From positions 611-29,792 of the forward strand of contig JADDQX010000009.1 of assembly GCA_016781115.1 (NCBI GenBank): a stretch of 29,182 nucleotides of DNA, given 5' to 3'. Both the position numbers and the translations under genes were made by a program. Below are positions 1-8,431 of this stretch, piece by piece (the first letter of the stretch is position 1; the number at the start of each line of letters is the position of its first letter). This DNA comes from Actinomycetota bacterium (GTDB lineage: Bacteria; Actinomycetota; CADDZG01; WHSQ01). The notes under the pieces are model-generated. The model made no database searches. It saw only the letters and a program-made list of their open reading frames with translations, and was not told where the DNA came from.

Positions 1-2870
1 CCGTTCTGGGCAGCGGCGGCCTGCGCTGCCCCATCGACCGCCGCAGCAGCGGGTGAGTCCTCGTCGGTGGCCACGCCCCTGGTCCGGATCGCCGCCGGGA
101 TGCTGATCGCAACGGTGGTGCCCTCATCGAGCTCGCTCTCGACCGTGACCGTGCCGTCGTGCGCCTCCACGATCCGCTGGACGAAGGCGAGGCCGAGACC
201 GAGCCCTCCGTAGGAGCGGGTCTCGGAGCCATCCAGCTGGTGGAAGTCGGAGAAGACCTTCGGGATGTCCTCCGGAGGGATCCCGATCCCCTCGTCCAAG
301 ATGGTGACGTCGACCCGCTGGTGGCGGCGGTCCTTCTTCGTGGCGCCCGCACCGCGTGCTTCGAGCCGGATCGTGCCGCCGCGCGGGGAGAACTTCACCG
401 CGTTGTCGAGCACCTCTTCGAGAGCCCGCTGGATCAACCTCTGGTCCCCCGAGATGCGCGGGAGGTTCGGTTCTATGTCGGCAACGACGTTATGGGCAGC
501 TGTCTTCGCGTCCCACTGCCGAGCCAGCGCCTCGACGATGTCGCCGATGTCGATGGGCTTGCTGCGAGGAGCGAGACGACCGGCCTCCATCGCCGAGAAG
601 TCGACCAAGAGCTGGATGATCCGCTCGAGACGCGAGGTGCCCTCCAGGATCCCTCCGACGAACTTCTTCACCTTGTCGGGCGGGACCTCTTTGCGTCCGA
701 GGATCTCGGCGTATCCCTTGATCGGCGTGAGCGGAGTCCGCAACTCGTGCGAGATGTTCGCCAGGAACTCGGATTTCATCCGCTCGACCTCGCGTTCGCG
801 CGACATGTCTCGCAACACCGCTACGCCACCTGCCACGTCTCCCTCTTCAGCAGTCAGGACCGCACTGACGACCGCGACCGGCACGCGTTGACCGTTCTTC
901 TTGGTCAAGAAGATGTTGTCGACGGATCCGGCCGCGTGCTCGAAGATCGGAAGCGGGACGCGCTCGCCGTGAGCGTCACAAGCGGCCAACACCTTCTCGA
1001 CCGGTTTGCCGATCGCGTGCCGCGCCTTGAGCCCGGTGAGCAACTCGGCCTCGCGGTTGAAAGCGAGCACCTTGTGTTCGGCATCCGTGGCGACTAGGCC
1101 GTCCGCCATCGACTGGATGATCGTCTCGATACGCGCCCTCAAGCGATGCTCCTCACGGGCGGCGCCTCGGAGGTCGTTGGTCATCTTGAAGAGCGACGAG
1201 GTCATGTCGTTGAAGGTCTCGCCCAGCCGGCCAACCTCGTCATCTCCCGCGACGTCCGCCTGCGCGCGGAGGTCTCCCTCGCGCACCGCCATCGCAGTGC
1301 GGGTGAGCGCCTGGATCGGACTCGTGATGCGCCGCCCCGAGAAGTAGGCCAGCAACAGAGCGATAGCTCCCACACCTAGCGCCACGACGAACAGCGTCCT
1401 CGTCAGCTCCTCCCGGGTGTCGACGATGCTCTCGGCCGCAGACGACAGCACCAAGGTCGCTACGGGTCCGCCCCCTTGGCTGTCGAGCGTGGCGAACGCG
1501 CTGAAGAACGCGCGTCCCTTGAGCACCTGCCGCGACACGACGGGCTCGTCGACGGCGGTCATCTGTGTCTCGATCGACTTGGGAACCAACCGCGAGCCGC
1601 GGACGTCGGGCGGCAGTGTGGAGGCGATGGTGCGACCGTTCAGAACGAGCGAGGTTTTGGCCGCCAGCCGGGCGGAGATCTCTTGCACGTCGAGCTGGTT
1701 GATGAAGCGCCCCGCGGCAACGATCCCGGCGGTGCGATTCGGCTGCGCCGGGTCTGCCACTCTTCTCGCTGCCACGTTCGCGACGAGGTTGTCGCCGATC
1801 TCGGTGGCGCTTGCGGCGAAGTCCGTCGCGCCGTTCGCTACCTGCGAGACGACCTTCGTCCCCGCGATCTTCAGGAGCTCGATGCGGCTCAACCGCGGCG
1901 GCACACCCTCGGTGTCGGTCGCGAGATCGAACCCAAGGATCGCGCCCCGAGCGTCCAGGATCATGACGAAGTCGAACTCGAGGAACTTCAGCTCTTCGAT
2001 GATGTCGCTGGCCAAGCCGTTGAGGTTCCCCCCCGCAGCAACCGGCACCTGAACCGTGTCGCGCAGGGTCGTCACGACCTCGACGTCTCCCGCCAGCTCT
2101 CGCGTGGCATCGTCTTCCAGCTCTGTCACGACGTTCCCGAGCTGCCGGTGCAACTGGGTGAGCTCTCCCTGCTCCACGTTGTTCGTCAACACACCCGTCA
2201 GCGCGGAGGCCAGCGCGAGCACGACCATCACGAGGAGCGCCGCGAACGACGCGACGAAACGGGTGCGGACGCTGGAACGGACCGCCGACCACAGCCATGC
2301 CGACATGGCCAGGTAACCGGCCAACTTGAAACCATGCGCGACGTAAGCGAACGTCGTGACGGCGCCGGTCCCGAAACTCGCATCCGGATCGAACGCGGTC
2401 AGCACCTCCGACACCGCGATGGCGAAAGCCCCCGCCGCCAAGCGCCGATAAGCCCGCGGACCGTTCTTGAACGAACCCGACAGCGCGGTTGCGGCGAGAA
2501 GGAGGGCAGCGCCGGCCGGCGCGAACAAGAGCGGCTGCTTGATCGCCACGACCGCTCCGGCGCCGGTGCGGACCCGGAGGCCTCCCGAAACGCCCACGAA
2601 CACGAAGGCGAGGCCGACGGCCCGGGCGGCCGCCAGCAGCTGTTCCCCGTCGGCCTCGAAGGCGTACTCGCCGATGGTGAACGACCCCCCGTGGAGGACC
2701 TGGGCTAGCGCGAGGACGATGAAGCCGACCGCGACCGTGAGACGGTTCGACGGCTCCCCTGGAACCAACGAGCGGCGCGTGAGGGCCAGGATCGCTCCGC
2801 CCGCGGCCACCAAGAAGCCGAGGAACTCGATCGAGAAGTGCAGCGGGACTGCCATGAAGCTCTCAAACAT
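1..2870 (-). CDS. membrane sensor histidine kinase (7TM-like, extracytoplasmic sensor, HAMP, PAS, HisKA, HATPase), 3' end outside window
   Basis: Read on the minus strand, an open frame of 956 codons starts at ATG 2870 and runs off the left edge without a stop. Residues 1-200 hold about six hydrophobic segments. A further membrane helix lies at about 205-226, an extracytoplasmic sensor region at about 230-490, and another helix at 491-510. HAMP (511-565) and PAS (about 580-690) follow. The HisKA domain has H708 in SHELRTP. The ATPase domain has N823 (DNAVKFS), D859 (DEGIGI) and a GLGLGL glycine box at 889-894. All catalytic residues are present, so it should be an active kinase. An Ala-rich tail follows the ATPase fold, so little of the protein is probably missing. 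The gene starts 54 bases after the PDZ/Lon-like gene and may share its transcript. No clear ribosome site precedes the ATG; an in-frame GTG lies six codons upstream. Its partner regulator is not visible. Confidence 0.9.
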   Translation of the reverse strand, partial: MFESFMAVPLHFSIEFLGFLVAAGGAILALTRRSLVPGEPSNRLTVAVGFIVLALAQVLHGGSFTIGEYAFEADGEQLLAAARAVGLAFVFVGVSGGLRVRTGAGAVVAIKQPLLFAPAGAALLLAATALSGSFKNGPRAYRRLAAGAFAIAVSEVLTAFDPDASFGTGAVTTFAYVAHGFKLAGYLAMSAWLWSAVRSSVRTRFVASFAALLVMVVLALASALTGVLTNNVEQGELTQLHRQLGNVVTELEDDATRELAGDVEVVTTLRDTVQVPVAAGGNLNGLASDIIEELKFLEFDFVMILDARGAILGFDLATDTEGVPPRLSRIELLKIAGTKVVSQVANGATDFAASATEIGDNLVANVAARRVADPAQPNRTAGIVAAGRFINQLDVQEISARLAAKTSLVLNGRTIASTLPPDVRGSRLVPKSIETQMTAVDEPVVSRQVLKGRAFFSAFATLDSQGGGPVATLVLSSAAESIVDTREELTRTLFVVALGVGAIALLLAYFSGRRITSPIQALTRTAMAVREGDLRAQADVAGDDEVGRLGETFNDMTSSLFKMTNDLRGAAREEHRLRARIETIIQSMADGLVATDAEHKVLAFNREAELLTGLKARHAIGKPVEKVLAACDAHGERVPLPIFEHAAGSVDNIFLTKKNGQRVPVAVVSAVLTAEEGDVAGGVAVLRDMSREREVERMKSEFLANISHELRTPLTPIKGYAEILGRKEVPPDKVKKFVGGILEGTSRLERIIQLLVDFSAMEAGRLAPRSKPIDIGDIVEALARQWDAKTAAHNVVADIEPNLPRISGDQRLIQRALEEVLDNAVKFSPRGGTIRLEARGAGATKKDRRHQRVDVTILDEGIGIPPEDIPKVFSDFHQLDGSETRSYGGLGLGLAFVQRIVEAHDGTVTVESELDEGTTVAISIPAAIRTRGVATDEDSPAAAAVDGAAQAAAAQN

Positions 2871-2924
2871 CGTGAACAAGTGTCCCACGGCTTGCCGACG
2901 CTCTGCAGTCGGTGGGGTGGAGTT

Positions 2925-3974
2925 CTATCGGGCGGGGAGCCCCTCCAGATAGCGGAGGGCGTCGTCGAACGTGGCGACCGACACGACCTCTATGTCCTCC
3001 GCGACTCTCTCGGCCGCGGCGGCGTTCCCGGCAGGGGCGAGGAAGATCTCGGCCCCCGCCTCCTCGGCACCTGCGATCTTCTGTTCGATGCCGCCGATGG
3101 GGCCGACACCTCCATCGCATCCGATCGTCCCGGTGCCGGCGACCTTCCGCCCGCCGGTCAGGTCATCCGGGGTCAGTTGGTCGTAGAGAGCGAGCGTCAT
3201 CATCAGGCCGCCCGACGGACCGCCGATCTTGCCGGTGTCGAAGCTGATGTCGAAGCCGGGGTCGAACTTGCGGTTCACGTCGTCCATGAACACTCCGATG
3301 ATCGCGGAATCGGGATCGTTCGGATCGGTGATCGTGCCGACCTCCAGCGTTCGCCTGTTGCCGTCCCGCTCCAGCCCGATGGTGAGCTCTTCGCCGGGCT
3401 CATGGCTCCCGATGACGCGGCCCACCTCACAGGTCGTCGCCACCGGTTGGCCTTCCACCGAAACGATGATGTCCCCCTCCTGAAGCAGCCCGTCGGCGGG
3501 CGCCTCTCGAGCGGTCTCGACCACCCGAGCGCCGTCGCCGGTGGGACGTGCGAGACCGAGGGCCGCGAGCGCGACCTCTTGAGCCGCTTGCTTGCTGCGG
3601 CGCATCTCCACCTTCTGGGCTTCGATCAGCTCGCCCAGCGACTGGCCGCCCGTGACCTGGTCCTTCATGACGATCGCGGTGGAGTCGTCGAACGCGCTGG
3701 CGATCATCTGCGAGACCGTCACCTGCGGATCGACGCTGACCGTCGTCAGCAACAGGCTGCCCTCGGACGAGTACGACTGGGTGGAGCCGACATCGACCAG
3801 TTGCTCGACGTCTCTCACCGGGCCGGGAAGGTACGCGTAGAACACCGGGATCGGCGCGTAGAAGGCAGCCAAGATGACCGTGATCGCGAGCGCGCCGAGG
3901 ATGATCAGCCGCGGCCCTGCCCCCTTCACGGGCTGAGCCGGACCGCCGTTAGCACTCCACTCCGGTTCCTGCAT
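2925..3974 (-). CDS. YlbL-type PDZ / Lon-like (S16) membrane protease
   Basis: The protein has 349 residues. It has a short cytoplasmic start, one membrane helix (about 22-42), an extracytoplasmic region, a PDZ domain (about 145-215) and a Lon-type S16 protease domain (about 225-349). The S16 Ser-Lys dyad is visible: S254 in GGPSGGLMM and K299 in GGIEQKIAGA. This is the architecture of the YlbL/SepM family of membrane-anchored, ATP-independent Lon-like proteases, which cleave exported or membrane substrates. The length is normal for the family. It lies between the SDR gene (46 bases upstream) and the sensor kinase (54 bases downstream) on the same strand, so the three may be co-transcribed. 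The substrate is unknown. Confidence 0.93.
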   Translation of the reverse strand: MQEPEWSANGGPAQPVKGAGPRLIILGALAITVILAAFYAPIPVFYAYLPGPVRDVEQLVDVGSTQSYSSEGSLLLTTVSVDPQVTVSQMIASAFDDSTAIVMKDQVTGGQSLGELIEAQKVEMRRSKQAAQEVALAALGLARPTGDGARVVETAREAPADGLLQEGDIIVSVEGQPVATTCEVGRVIGSHEPGEELTIGLERDGNRRTLEVGTITDPNDPDSAIIGVFMDDVNRKFDPGFDISFDTGKIGGPSGGLMMTLALYDQLTPDDLTGGRKVAGTGTIGCDGGVGPIGGIEQKIAGAEEAGAEIFLAPAGNAAAAERVAEDIEVVSVATFDDALRYLEGLPAR

Positions 3975-4020
3975 GAGACAAGGGTAGGTCGGTCGGAGCC
4001 TTACCGGACGACGTCGTGCC

Positions 4021-5088
4021 TCATGCGGCGGTCCGCCTTCGCAGCATCCGCAGCGCGGCCAGAGCGCCGGCTACTCCGAATCCGGCGGCCGCGCCACGCG
4101 CGAGCCCGCTCCTCTTTACGCTGGTCCGGCCCAACCTGATGTTCTCCCGGGCCCGCTCACCGCCGTGGATGAAGGTGTCGAGGTTGGAGTGGCGGCACGT
4201 GAACCCGGCGGAACTGAGCTTCTCCGTGGAGACGATCCAGGGGTGCATGACGTAATGCAGCATGCCTGCGGGAGCCTCGGCGAGACCCAGGGACCACATC
4301 CGCTCCGCCAGTGAGAAAGCCACCGGCTCCGGGAGGTCGATCTTCGGACGGCGGATGATCGAAAGCATGTCGTCGGCCTCGAGCCACCCTTCGGCAGCCA
4401 GGTTGTAGACGCCGGGAAGATCCTCGAAGACCGCAAGCGCTAGAGCGGCGGCCACGTCTTCTTCGTGAACGAACTGCAGCGGTGGTGCATGGTCCTGCAC
4501 GGCGAACAGGATCGGGAGCTCGAGCGCATGAGACCAGGCGTTGTCCACGTGCGGCCCGAACACGATCGCGGGCCGGAACACCGTGATCTTCAGCTCGCGG
4601 AACTGCTCCTCGACCTCGCGAACGACGTATTCCACCTCAAGCTTGTGAGCGGCGTAGGAGAAGTCCAGGTTCGCGCGCAACGGCGCGTCCTCCACCAGGG
4701 GGATCTTGTTGTCGGGATGGGCGCCGTACACGATGGCGGACGAGGTGTAGACGACCTTCCAGACGCCTGCTCGTCCGGCGGCTTTGAAGACGTTCTGGCT
4801 GCCGTTCACGTTGACGTCGCGCATCGCGGTCTCGTCTTTGATCGGGTCCATGATGAAGGCGAGATGGATCAGGACGTCGACCCCCTGGAGCCGGCGCTCG
4901 ATTGCGGGGTCTCGCACATCTAGCTCGTCGAAGACGAAATTCTCGTGGGTGAAGCCGGGATGTCTCACGTCGAAGCCCAGAACACGCTGCACTCGCTCGT
5001 CCGCGCACAGATCTGCTAGGAGGCGCGTGGCGATGAATCCGGAGGCTCCGGTGACCGCGACCGTCAGGCCGTCCTTCTGGGGGGACAT
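4021..5088 (-). CDS. NAD-dependent epimerase/dehydratase (extended SDR family)
   Basis: The protein has 355 residues. An N-terminal Rossmann nucleotide-binding motif TGASGFIA lies at 13-20, and an acidic residue (D40) ends the second strand (VLGFD), which suggests NAD rather than NADP. The extended-SDR triad is visible as S116/S117 (YTSSAIVYG), Y145 and K149 (SYAAHK). The last ~40 residues include a hydrophobic Ala/Gly-rich stretch near 335-347 that may be a tail helix. The substrate (nucleotide sugar, steroid or other) cannot be read from the sequence. It is transcribed divergently from the DUF2342 gene across 44 bases and heads a possible three-gene unit with the PDZ/Lon-like protease and the sensor kinase. 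No convincing ribosome site precedes the ATG. Confidence 0.9.
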   Translation of the reverse strand: MSPQKDGLTVAVTGASGFIATRLLADLCADERVQRVLGFDVRHPGFTHENFVFDELDVRDPAIERRLQGVDVLIHLAFIMDPIKDETAMRDVNVNGSQNVFKAAGRAGVWKVVYTSSAIVYGAHPDNKIPLVEDAPLRANLDFSYAAHKLEVEYVVREVEEQFRELKITVFRPAIVFGPHVDNAWSHALELPILFAVQDHAPPLQFVHEEDVAAALALAVFEDLPGVYNLAAEGWLEADDMLSIIRRPKIDLPEPVAFSLAERMWSLGLAEAPAGMLHYVMHPWIVSTEKLSSAGFTCRHSNLDTFIHGGERARENIRLGRTSVKRSGLARGAAAGFGVAGALAALRMLRRRTAA

Positions 5089-5132
5089 GCCGGGAGAGTA
5101 TCTGTAGGCACCGTTGGTGGGACGATAGAGAG

Positions 5133-6290
5133 ATGAGCCAACCGTTCGGCGACATCCCGCTATTCCGCGAACTGCAGAGGATCCTGGCTTCCGGGCAGGG
5201 GCCGGTGAACTTCGAGATCGCCCGTCAGATCGCAGGGACGATCGCGACGCAAACGCCGGATCCGTCGCCGTCGCCGGAGGCGGCGCGAACGTTCTCGGCC
5301 GCGGTCCGCGATGCCGAGGTCCTGCTTAGCGGGTACACGCGGCTCGCGCTGGACGAGCCGATAGTGACCAAGACGATCGGCCGCGCCACCTGGGTCTTAG
5401 CGGCTCTCGATGGGTGGCGGTGGTTGCTCGAGAGCCTCGCGGGCCGCTTCACGTCGGAGCTCTCTACGCTGGGGGCCGAGGCCGGAGCGCCGCAGCCGAA
5501 TCCGATGGAGCAGATGATGGGGCAGATCGCTCCGCTGTTGCTCGGGATCCAGGTCGGCACGGTCGTCGGTCATCTGGCGAACGACGCGTTGACTCGACAC
5601 GATCCTCCGATCCCATTCGAAGACGACGGCGCGCTCTTCTTCGTCACCCCGAACGTCGACCGACTCGTCGACGAGTACGACTTCGAGCCGACGGAGTTTC
5701 CGCGTTGGCTCGCGCTGCACGAAGCGGCTCGCCACATCGTGCTCACGGCGACGCCTTGGGTGAGTCGTTACTTCCGAAGCTTGTTGGTGGCGCTGGTCGA
5801 CGCCATCGAGATCGACACGAGCAACCTGGAGCGACGGCTGATCGATCTGCAATCGGGGGGGCCGGACGCGCTCACCTCAGGAGCGGGGCTCGACCAGATG
5901 ATCCCCGTCGCACAAACGGAGCGGTACCAGCGGGCGCTGGGAACCCTGAAGAGCTTCCTCGCGATCTGGGACGGCTACGCCGAACACGCTGCCGCTGCGG
6001 TCTCACCTCAGCTGCTGGCCGACACCACCCGCATCGACGAGGGCATGGCGCGACATCTGGCCTCACCGAGCGACGGCAAGGCCATGCTCGCCAGCGTCCT
6101 CGGCATCGAGCGAGACCGCGCGTTGGAGACCGCAGGGAAGACCTTCTGCGCCGCGGTCGTTCAGCTGAAAGGGATCCGAGCATTGAACGCGGTGTGGGCC
6201 GCGCCCGACAACCTGCCGACGCTCGCCGAGATCAAGGACCCGTTCCTCTGGATGGAAAGGGTGCTCGCGGAGGAGGGCTCGGCTTCGTAG
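5133..6290 (+). CDS. DUF2342 / zincin-like family protein with degraded metal motif
   Basis: The protein has 385 residues and resembles the actinobacterial DUF2342 (Zincin_2, 'F420-associated' or putative hydrolase) family. Family-like features are the PVNFEIARQIA start segment, the GIQVGTVVGHLA helix, and the block RWLALHEAARHIVL near residues 191-204. As I recall the family, that block carries HExxH followed by R or Q. Here it reads H196-E197-A-A-R200-H201, so the second zinc histidine is out of register. The later segment that I recall as EGHAE reads DGYAE here. A metal-independent or inactive member is therefore likely. The protein is soluble with no signal peptide. The 44-base divergent region to the SDR gene must hold its promoter. 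It ends 6 bases before the convergent phosphoesterase gene. The family's role is not established. Confidence 0.8.
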   Translation: MSQPFGDIPLFRELQRILASGQGPVNFEIARQIAGTIATQTPDPSPSPEAARTFSAAVRDAEVLLSGYTRLALDEPIVTKTIGRATWVLAALDGWRWLLESLAGRFTSELSTLGAEAGAPQPNPMEQMMGQIAPLLLGIQVGTVVGHLANDALTRHDPPIPFEDDGALFFVTPNVDRLVDEYDFEPTEFPRWLALHEAARHIVLTATPWVSRYFRSLLVALVDAIEIDTSNLERRLIDLQSGGPDALTSGAGLDQMIPVAQTERYQRALGTLKSFLAIWDGYAEHAAAAVSPQLLADTTRIDEGMARHLASPSDGKAMLASVLGIERDRALETAGKTFCAAVVQLKGIRALNAVWAAPDNLPTLAEIKDPFLWMERVLAEEGSAS

Positions 6291-6296
6291 CCCCGT

Positions 6297-6782
6297 TCAC
6301 ACGGGGAAGATCTCGCCCTCGACGTTGCCGTCGTCGATCCAGAGCAGGCCCATCGATGTGAATGGCGCCTGTCTCTTCCACGTGGGGCTGCCGGGGTTGA
6401 AGACCAACAGCCCGTCTCGGTCTTCGTTCCAGGGGATGTGCGAGTGTCCGAAGACCACGACGCGAGCGTGCGGGAAGAGCTGCCTCATGCGCCCGTGGCG
6501 CCCGGCCTTCTGACCCGAGTCGTGGATCATGCCGATAGTCACCCCGCCCAGGGTGACCTCGGCGGTCTCGGTTGCGCCCCACTCCCGAACGTCCATCCCG
6601 TCGCAGTTCCCCATGACGACGGTCAGCGGAGCAAGGGCTTGAAGCTCGTGCAACAGGGCCGGATCGATGACGTCGCCCGCGTGCAGAATGTGATCGGCGC
6701 TCTCGAGATAGGGCCAGGCTCCCGTGGGGACCGTCCGGCTCATGCCCCTCGTATGAGTGTCCGCGAGCACCGCCACCTTCAC
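6297..6782 (-). CDS. YfcE/MJ0936-type metallophosphoesterase
   Basis: The protein has 161 residues, the usual size of this compact phosphodiesterase family. The metal-binding set is complete: D8 and H10 (ADTH), D37 (GD), N59 (GNCD), H87 (MIHDSG), and H113/H115 (GHSH). Members hydrolyse model phosphodiesters with Mn2+ or another divalent metal; the physiological substrate is generally unknown. The start codon is GTG, preceded directly by a G-run that could serve as a ribosome site. The gene follows the divergent subtilase on the same strand with 30 bases between, and converges on the DUF2342 gene with a 6-base gap. Confidence 0.93.
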   Translation of the reverse strand: MKVAVLADTHTRGMSRTVPTGAWPYLESADHILHAGDVIDPALLHELQALAPLTVVMGNCDGMDVREWGATETAEVTLGGVTIGMIHDSGQKAGRHGRMRQLFPHARVVVFGHSHIPWNEDRDGLLVFNPGSPTWKRQAPFTSMGLLWIDDGNVEGEIFPV

Positions 6783-6812
6783 CCCCCAATCATGAACCGT
6801 GGGGGCCGGGGG

Positions 6813-8402
6813 TTACGGCGGGGGGCGCAGGGTGGGGCAGGTGGTCTCGATCGCCGTTCGGATGGGGTGATCGAGGTCGGGGCCTGGGAGCTTCGTCTTG
6901 CCCTCGATGTAGTAGCCACCGCTCCACGACCCCCACAGGTGCTGGCGGCAAAACGAGTCGACGATCATCCACTCGCGCTCGTCCTCTGGACGCTTTGGCG
7001 CCGAGAAGAAGCCGGTGAGGGGGCCGTAGAGGCGGCTCTGGAACTCCGCGATCCGGTCCGCGTCCTTTCCGGTCTCACGAGCGAAGTAGCTCCCGTGGCC
7101 CTCGTTCAGGTATTCGTCGTCGCCGAGCGGCGGCAGGGCGCCGACGCCGGCGGGCGTCATCCCAGCCGGGGTGTGCTGCGCACCCTCGAACAAGCGCCGC
7201 CGAAGCTCCTCCGCCGTCAACTTCCCGTCGCCCACCTCGCAGCGCCGCCGCGCTCCGCCGCAGTCGAAGCGGCCGCGGGAGATGACTCCTCCCGCCTGCA
7301 GGCGGCTCGGTCCCGCCATGTCCTGGCGGGCCTGATACAGAGCGTTCGCGTAAGTGCCGGCGATGACGGGGGTCGCGTTCGACGTCCCGCCGAAGCCTCC
7401 CGATCCGGTACCGCCGACGAAGGGCGAGCCGTACGCAGCGGGATAACGGCTCCCGAGGCTCGCGATGTCTGCGGGTTTCCCGTGGCCCGTGTAAGAAGCG
7501 TGAGAGCCGGGGCTGACCGCTCCGACGGTCACGATCCAGTCCGGACCCTCCTGCGACGAGAACAAGGTCGTGTTGGGGATCAGGAAAGCGTTCTCTTGGC
7601 CGTTGCCGGCCGAGAAGAAGACCGTCTGCCCGCGCTCGCTTGCCTGCTTCTGGAGCTTCACGTTCGAGCCGTTGTAGAAGCGGTCGCGCGTCACGGGCGT
7701 GGCGCTGAAGCCGTACGAGTTCGTGATCGCGTCTATCCAGGGCTGCTTCATCGCCCACGACAGGGCGGCCTCGCCGCTCTTCTGGTCCGCGATGTCGAGG
7801 AAGACCAACAAACAGCTGGGACAGGTCCCGTGGATGTTGCCGACCGACACGCTCGAGGTCCCGGTGCCGTGCGACCTGGACGGACCGTGGATCTTGCTGC
7901 CGCCGAAGTCGATCGCGCCGATCACCTTCGTGTCCGGCATCCAGTAGTAGTGGAGCTTCTTGCCCTCGCTCTTCTTGACGCCCTCCCACAGCTTCTCGTC
8001 CTTCTTGTCGAGCGTCTCGATGACGGCGGTCTCGTTCTTCTCTTCCAGGCTTAGATCGAGGTCCTTGTAGGAGGTGAACTCGGACGGCTTCGGGAAGCCC
8101 GGGAGCCAGCGGTCCGGCGCCTTATCCAGCGGCAGGTCGTTCGCGGGATCGCCGTCCTTCGCCTGGGGCATCTTCGAGGCGAGGTAGTCCCAGTGGTAGG
8201 GGGCGAAGGTGAAGTCGATGACCGCGACGACCGTGGCGTCGCCCGGGCCGGCGGAAGGGGCAGAGGAGGGTTCCCCCGCCTGTACGACCACCTCGAACCC
8301 AGCCTTCTCCGTGGTCTGCGCGGTCGCTGGGGCCAGTTGCGCCGTAAGCGCGAACAAGGCCACCAAACCGACGAGAGTGCGCCGCACGACCATCCTTCCC
8401 AC
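6813..8402 (-). CDS. secreted divergent subtilase (S8-like serine protease)
   Basis: The protein has 529 residues with a Sec-type signal peptide (basic MVVRR start, hydrophobic core, cleavage probably near ATA-Q29). S8 signature residues are D63 (VVAVIDFTF), H178 (RSHGTGTSS), N268 of the oxyanion hole (SAGNG) and S341 (GGTSNATP). The D-to-H spacing of about 115 residues is long because of a charged Lys/Glu-rich insertion near 105-150. The flanking motifs differ from classical subtilisins. A C-terminal region (about 380-529) with several cysteines follows the catalytic domain and is not assigned. No I9 propeptide is obvious. Start choice is uncertain: GTG at 8402, ATG at 8393 and GTG at 8387 are all in frame, and the GGAAGG just upstream favours the later ones. 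It follows the rhodanese-MoeB gene by 29 bases. Confidence 0.85.
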   Translation of the reverse strand: MGRMVVRRTLVGLVALFALTAQLAPATAQTTEKAGFEVVVQAGEPSSAPSAGPGDATVVAVIDFTFAPYHWDYLASKMPQAKDGDPANDLPLDKAPDRWLPGFPKPSEFTSYKDLDLSLEEKNETAVIETLDKKDEKLWEGVKKSEGKKLHYYWMPDTKVIGAIDFGGSKIHGPSRSHGTGTSSVSVGNIHGTCPSCLLVFLDIADQKSGEAALSWAMKQPWIDAITNSYGFSATPVTRDRFYNGSNVKLQKQASERGQTVFFSAGNGQENAFLIPNTTLFSSQEGPDWIVTVGAVSPGSHASYTGHGKPADIASLGSRYPAAYGSPFVGGTGSGGFGGTSNATPVIAGTYANALYQARQDMAGPSRLQAGGVISRGRFDCGGARRRCEVGDGKLTAEELRRRLFEGAQHTPAGMTPAGVGALPPLGDDEYLNEGHGSYFARETGKDADRIAEFQSRLYGPLTGFFSAPKRPEDEREWMIVDSFCRQHLWGSWSGGYYIEGKTKLPGPDLDHPIRTAIETTCPTLRPPP

Positions 8403-8431
8403 GAGCCAACCGGGTCGTGGCTAAGGTTCGC

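Noticed and set aside
159..1097. Long plus-strand open frame, and similar long frames at 1476-2708 and 2838-4139
   Set aside because: They are shadows of the minus-strand sensor kinase and PDZ/Lon-like protease, with no family pattern and Arg/Asp-rich content typical of antisense frames in GC-rich genes.
6782..6806. Hairpin CCCCCA/TGGGGG covering the phosphoesterase start
   Set aside because: A 6-bp stem with an 11-base loop in a G-rich patch is weak and likely incidental.
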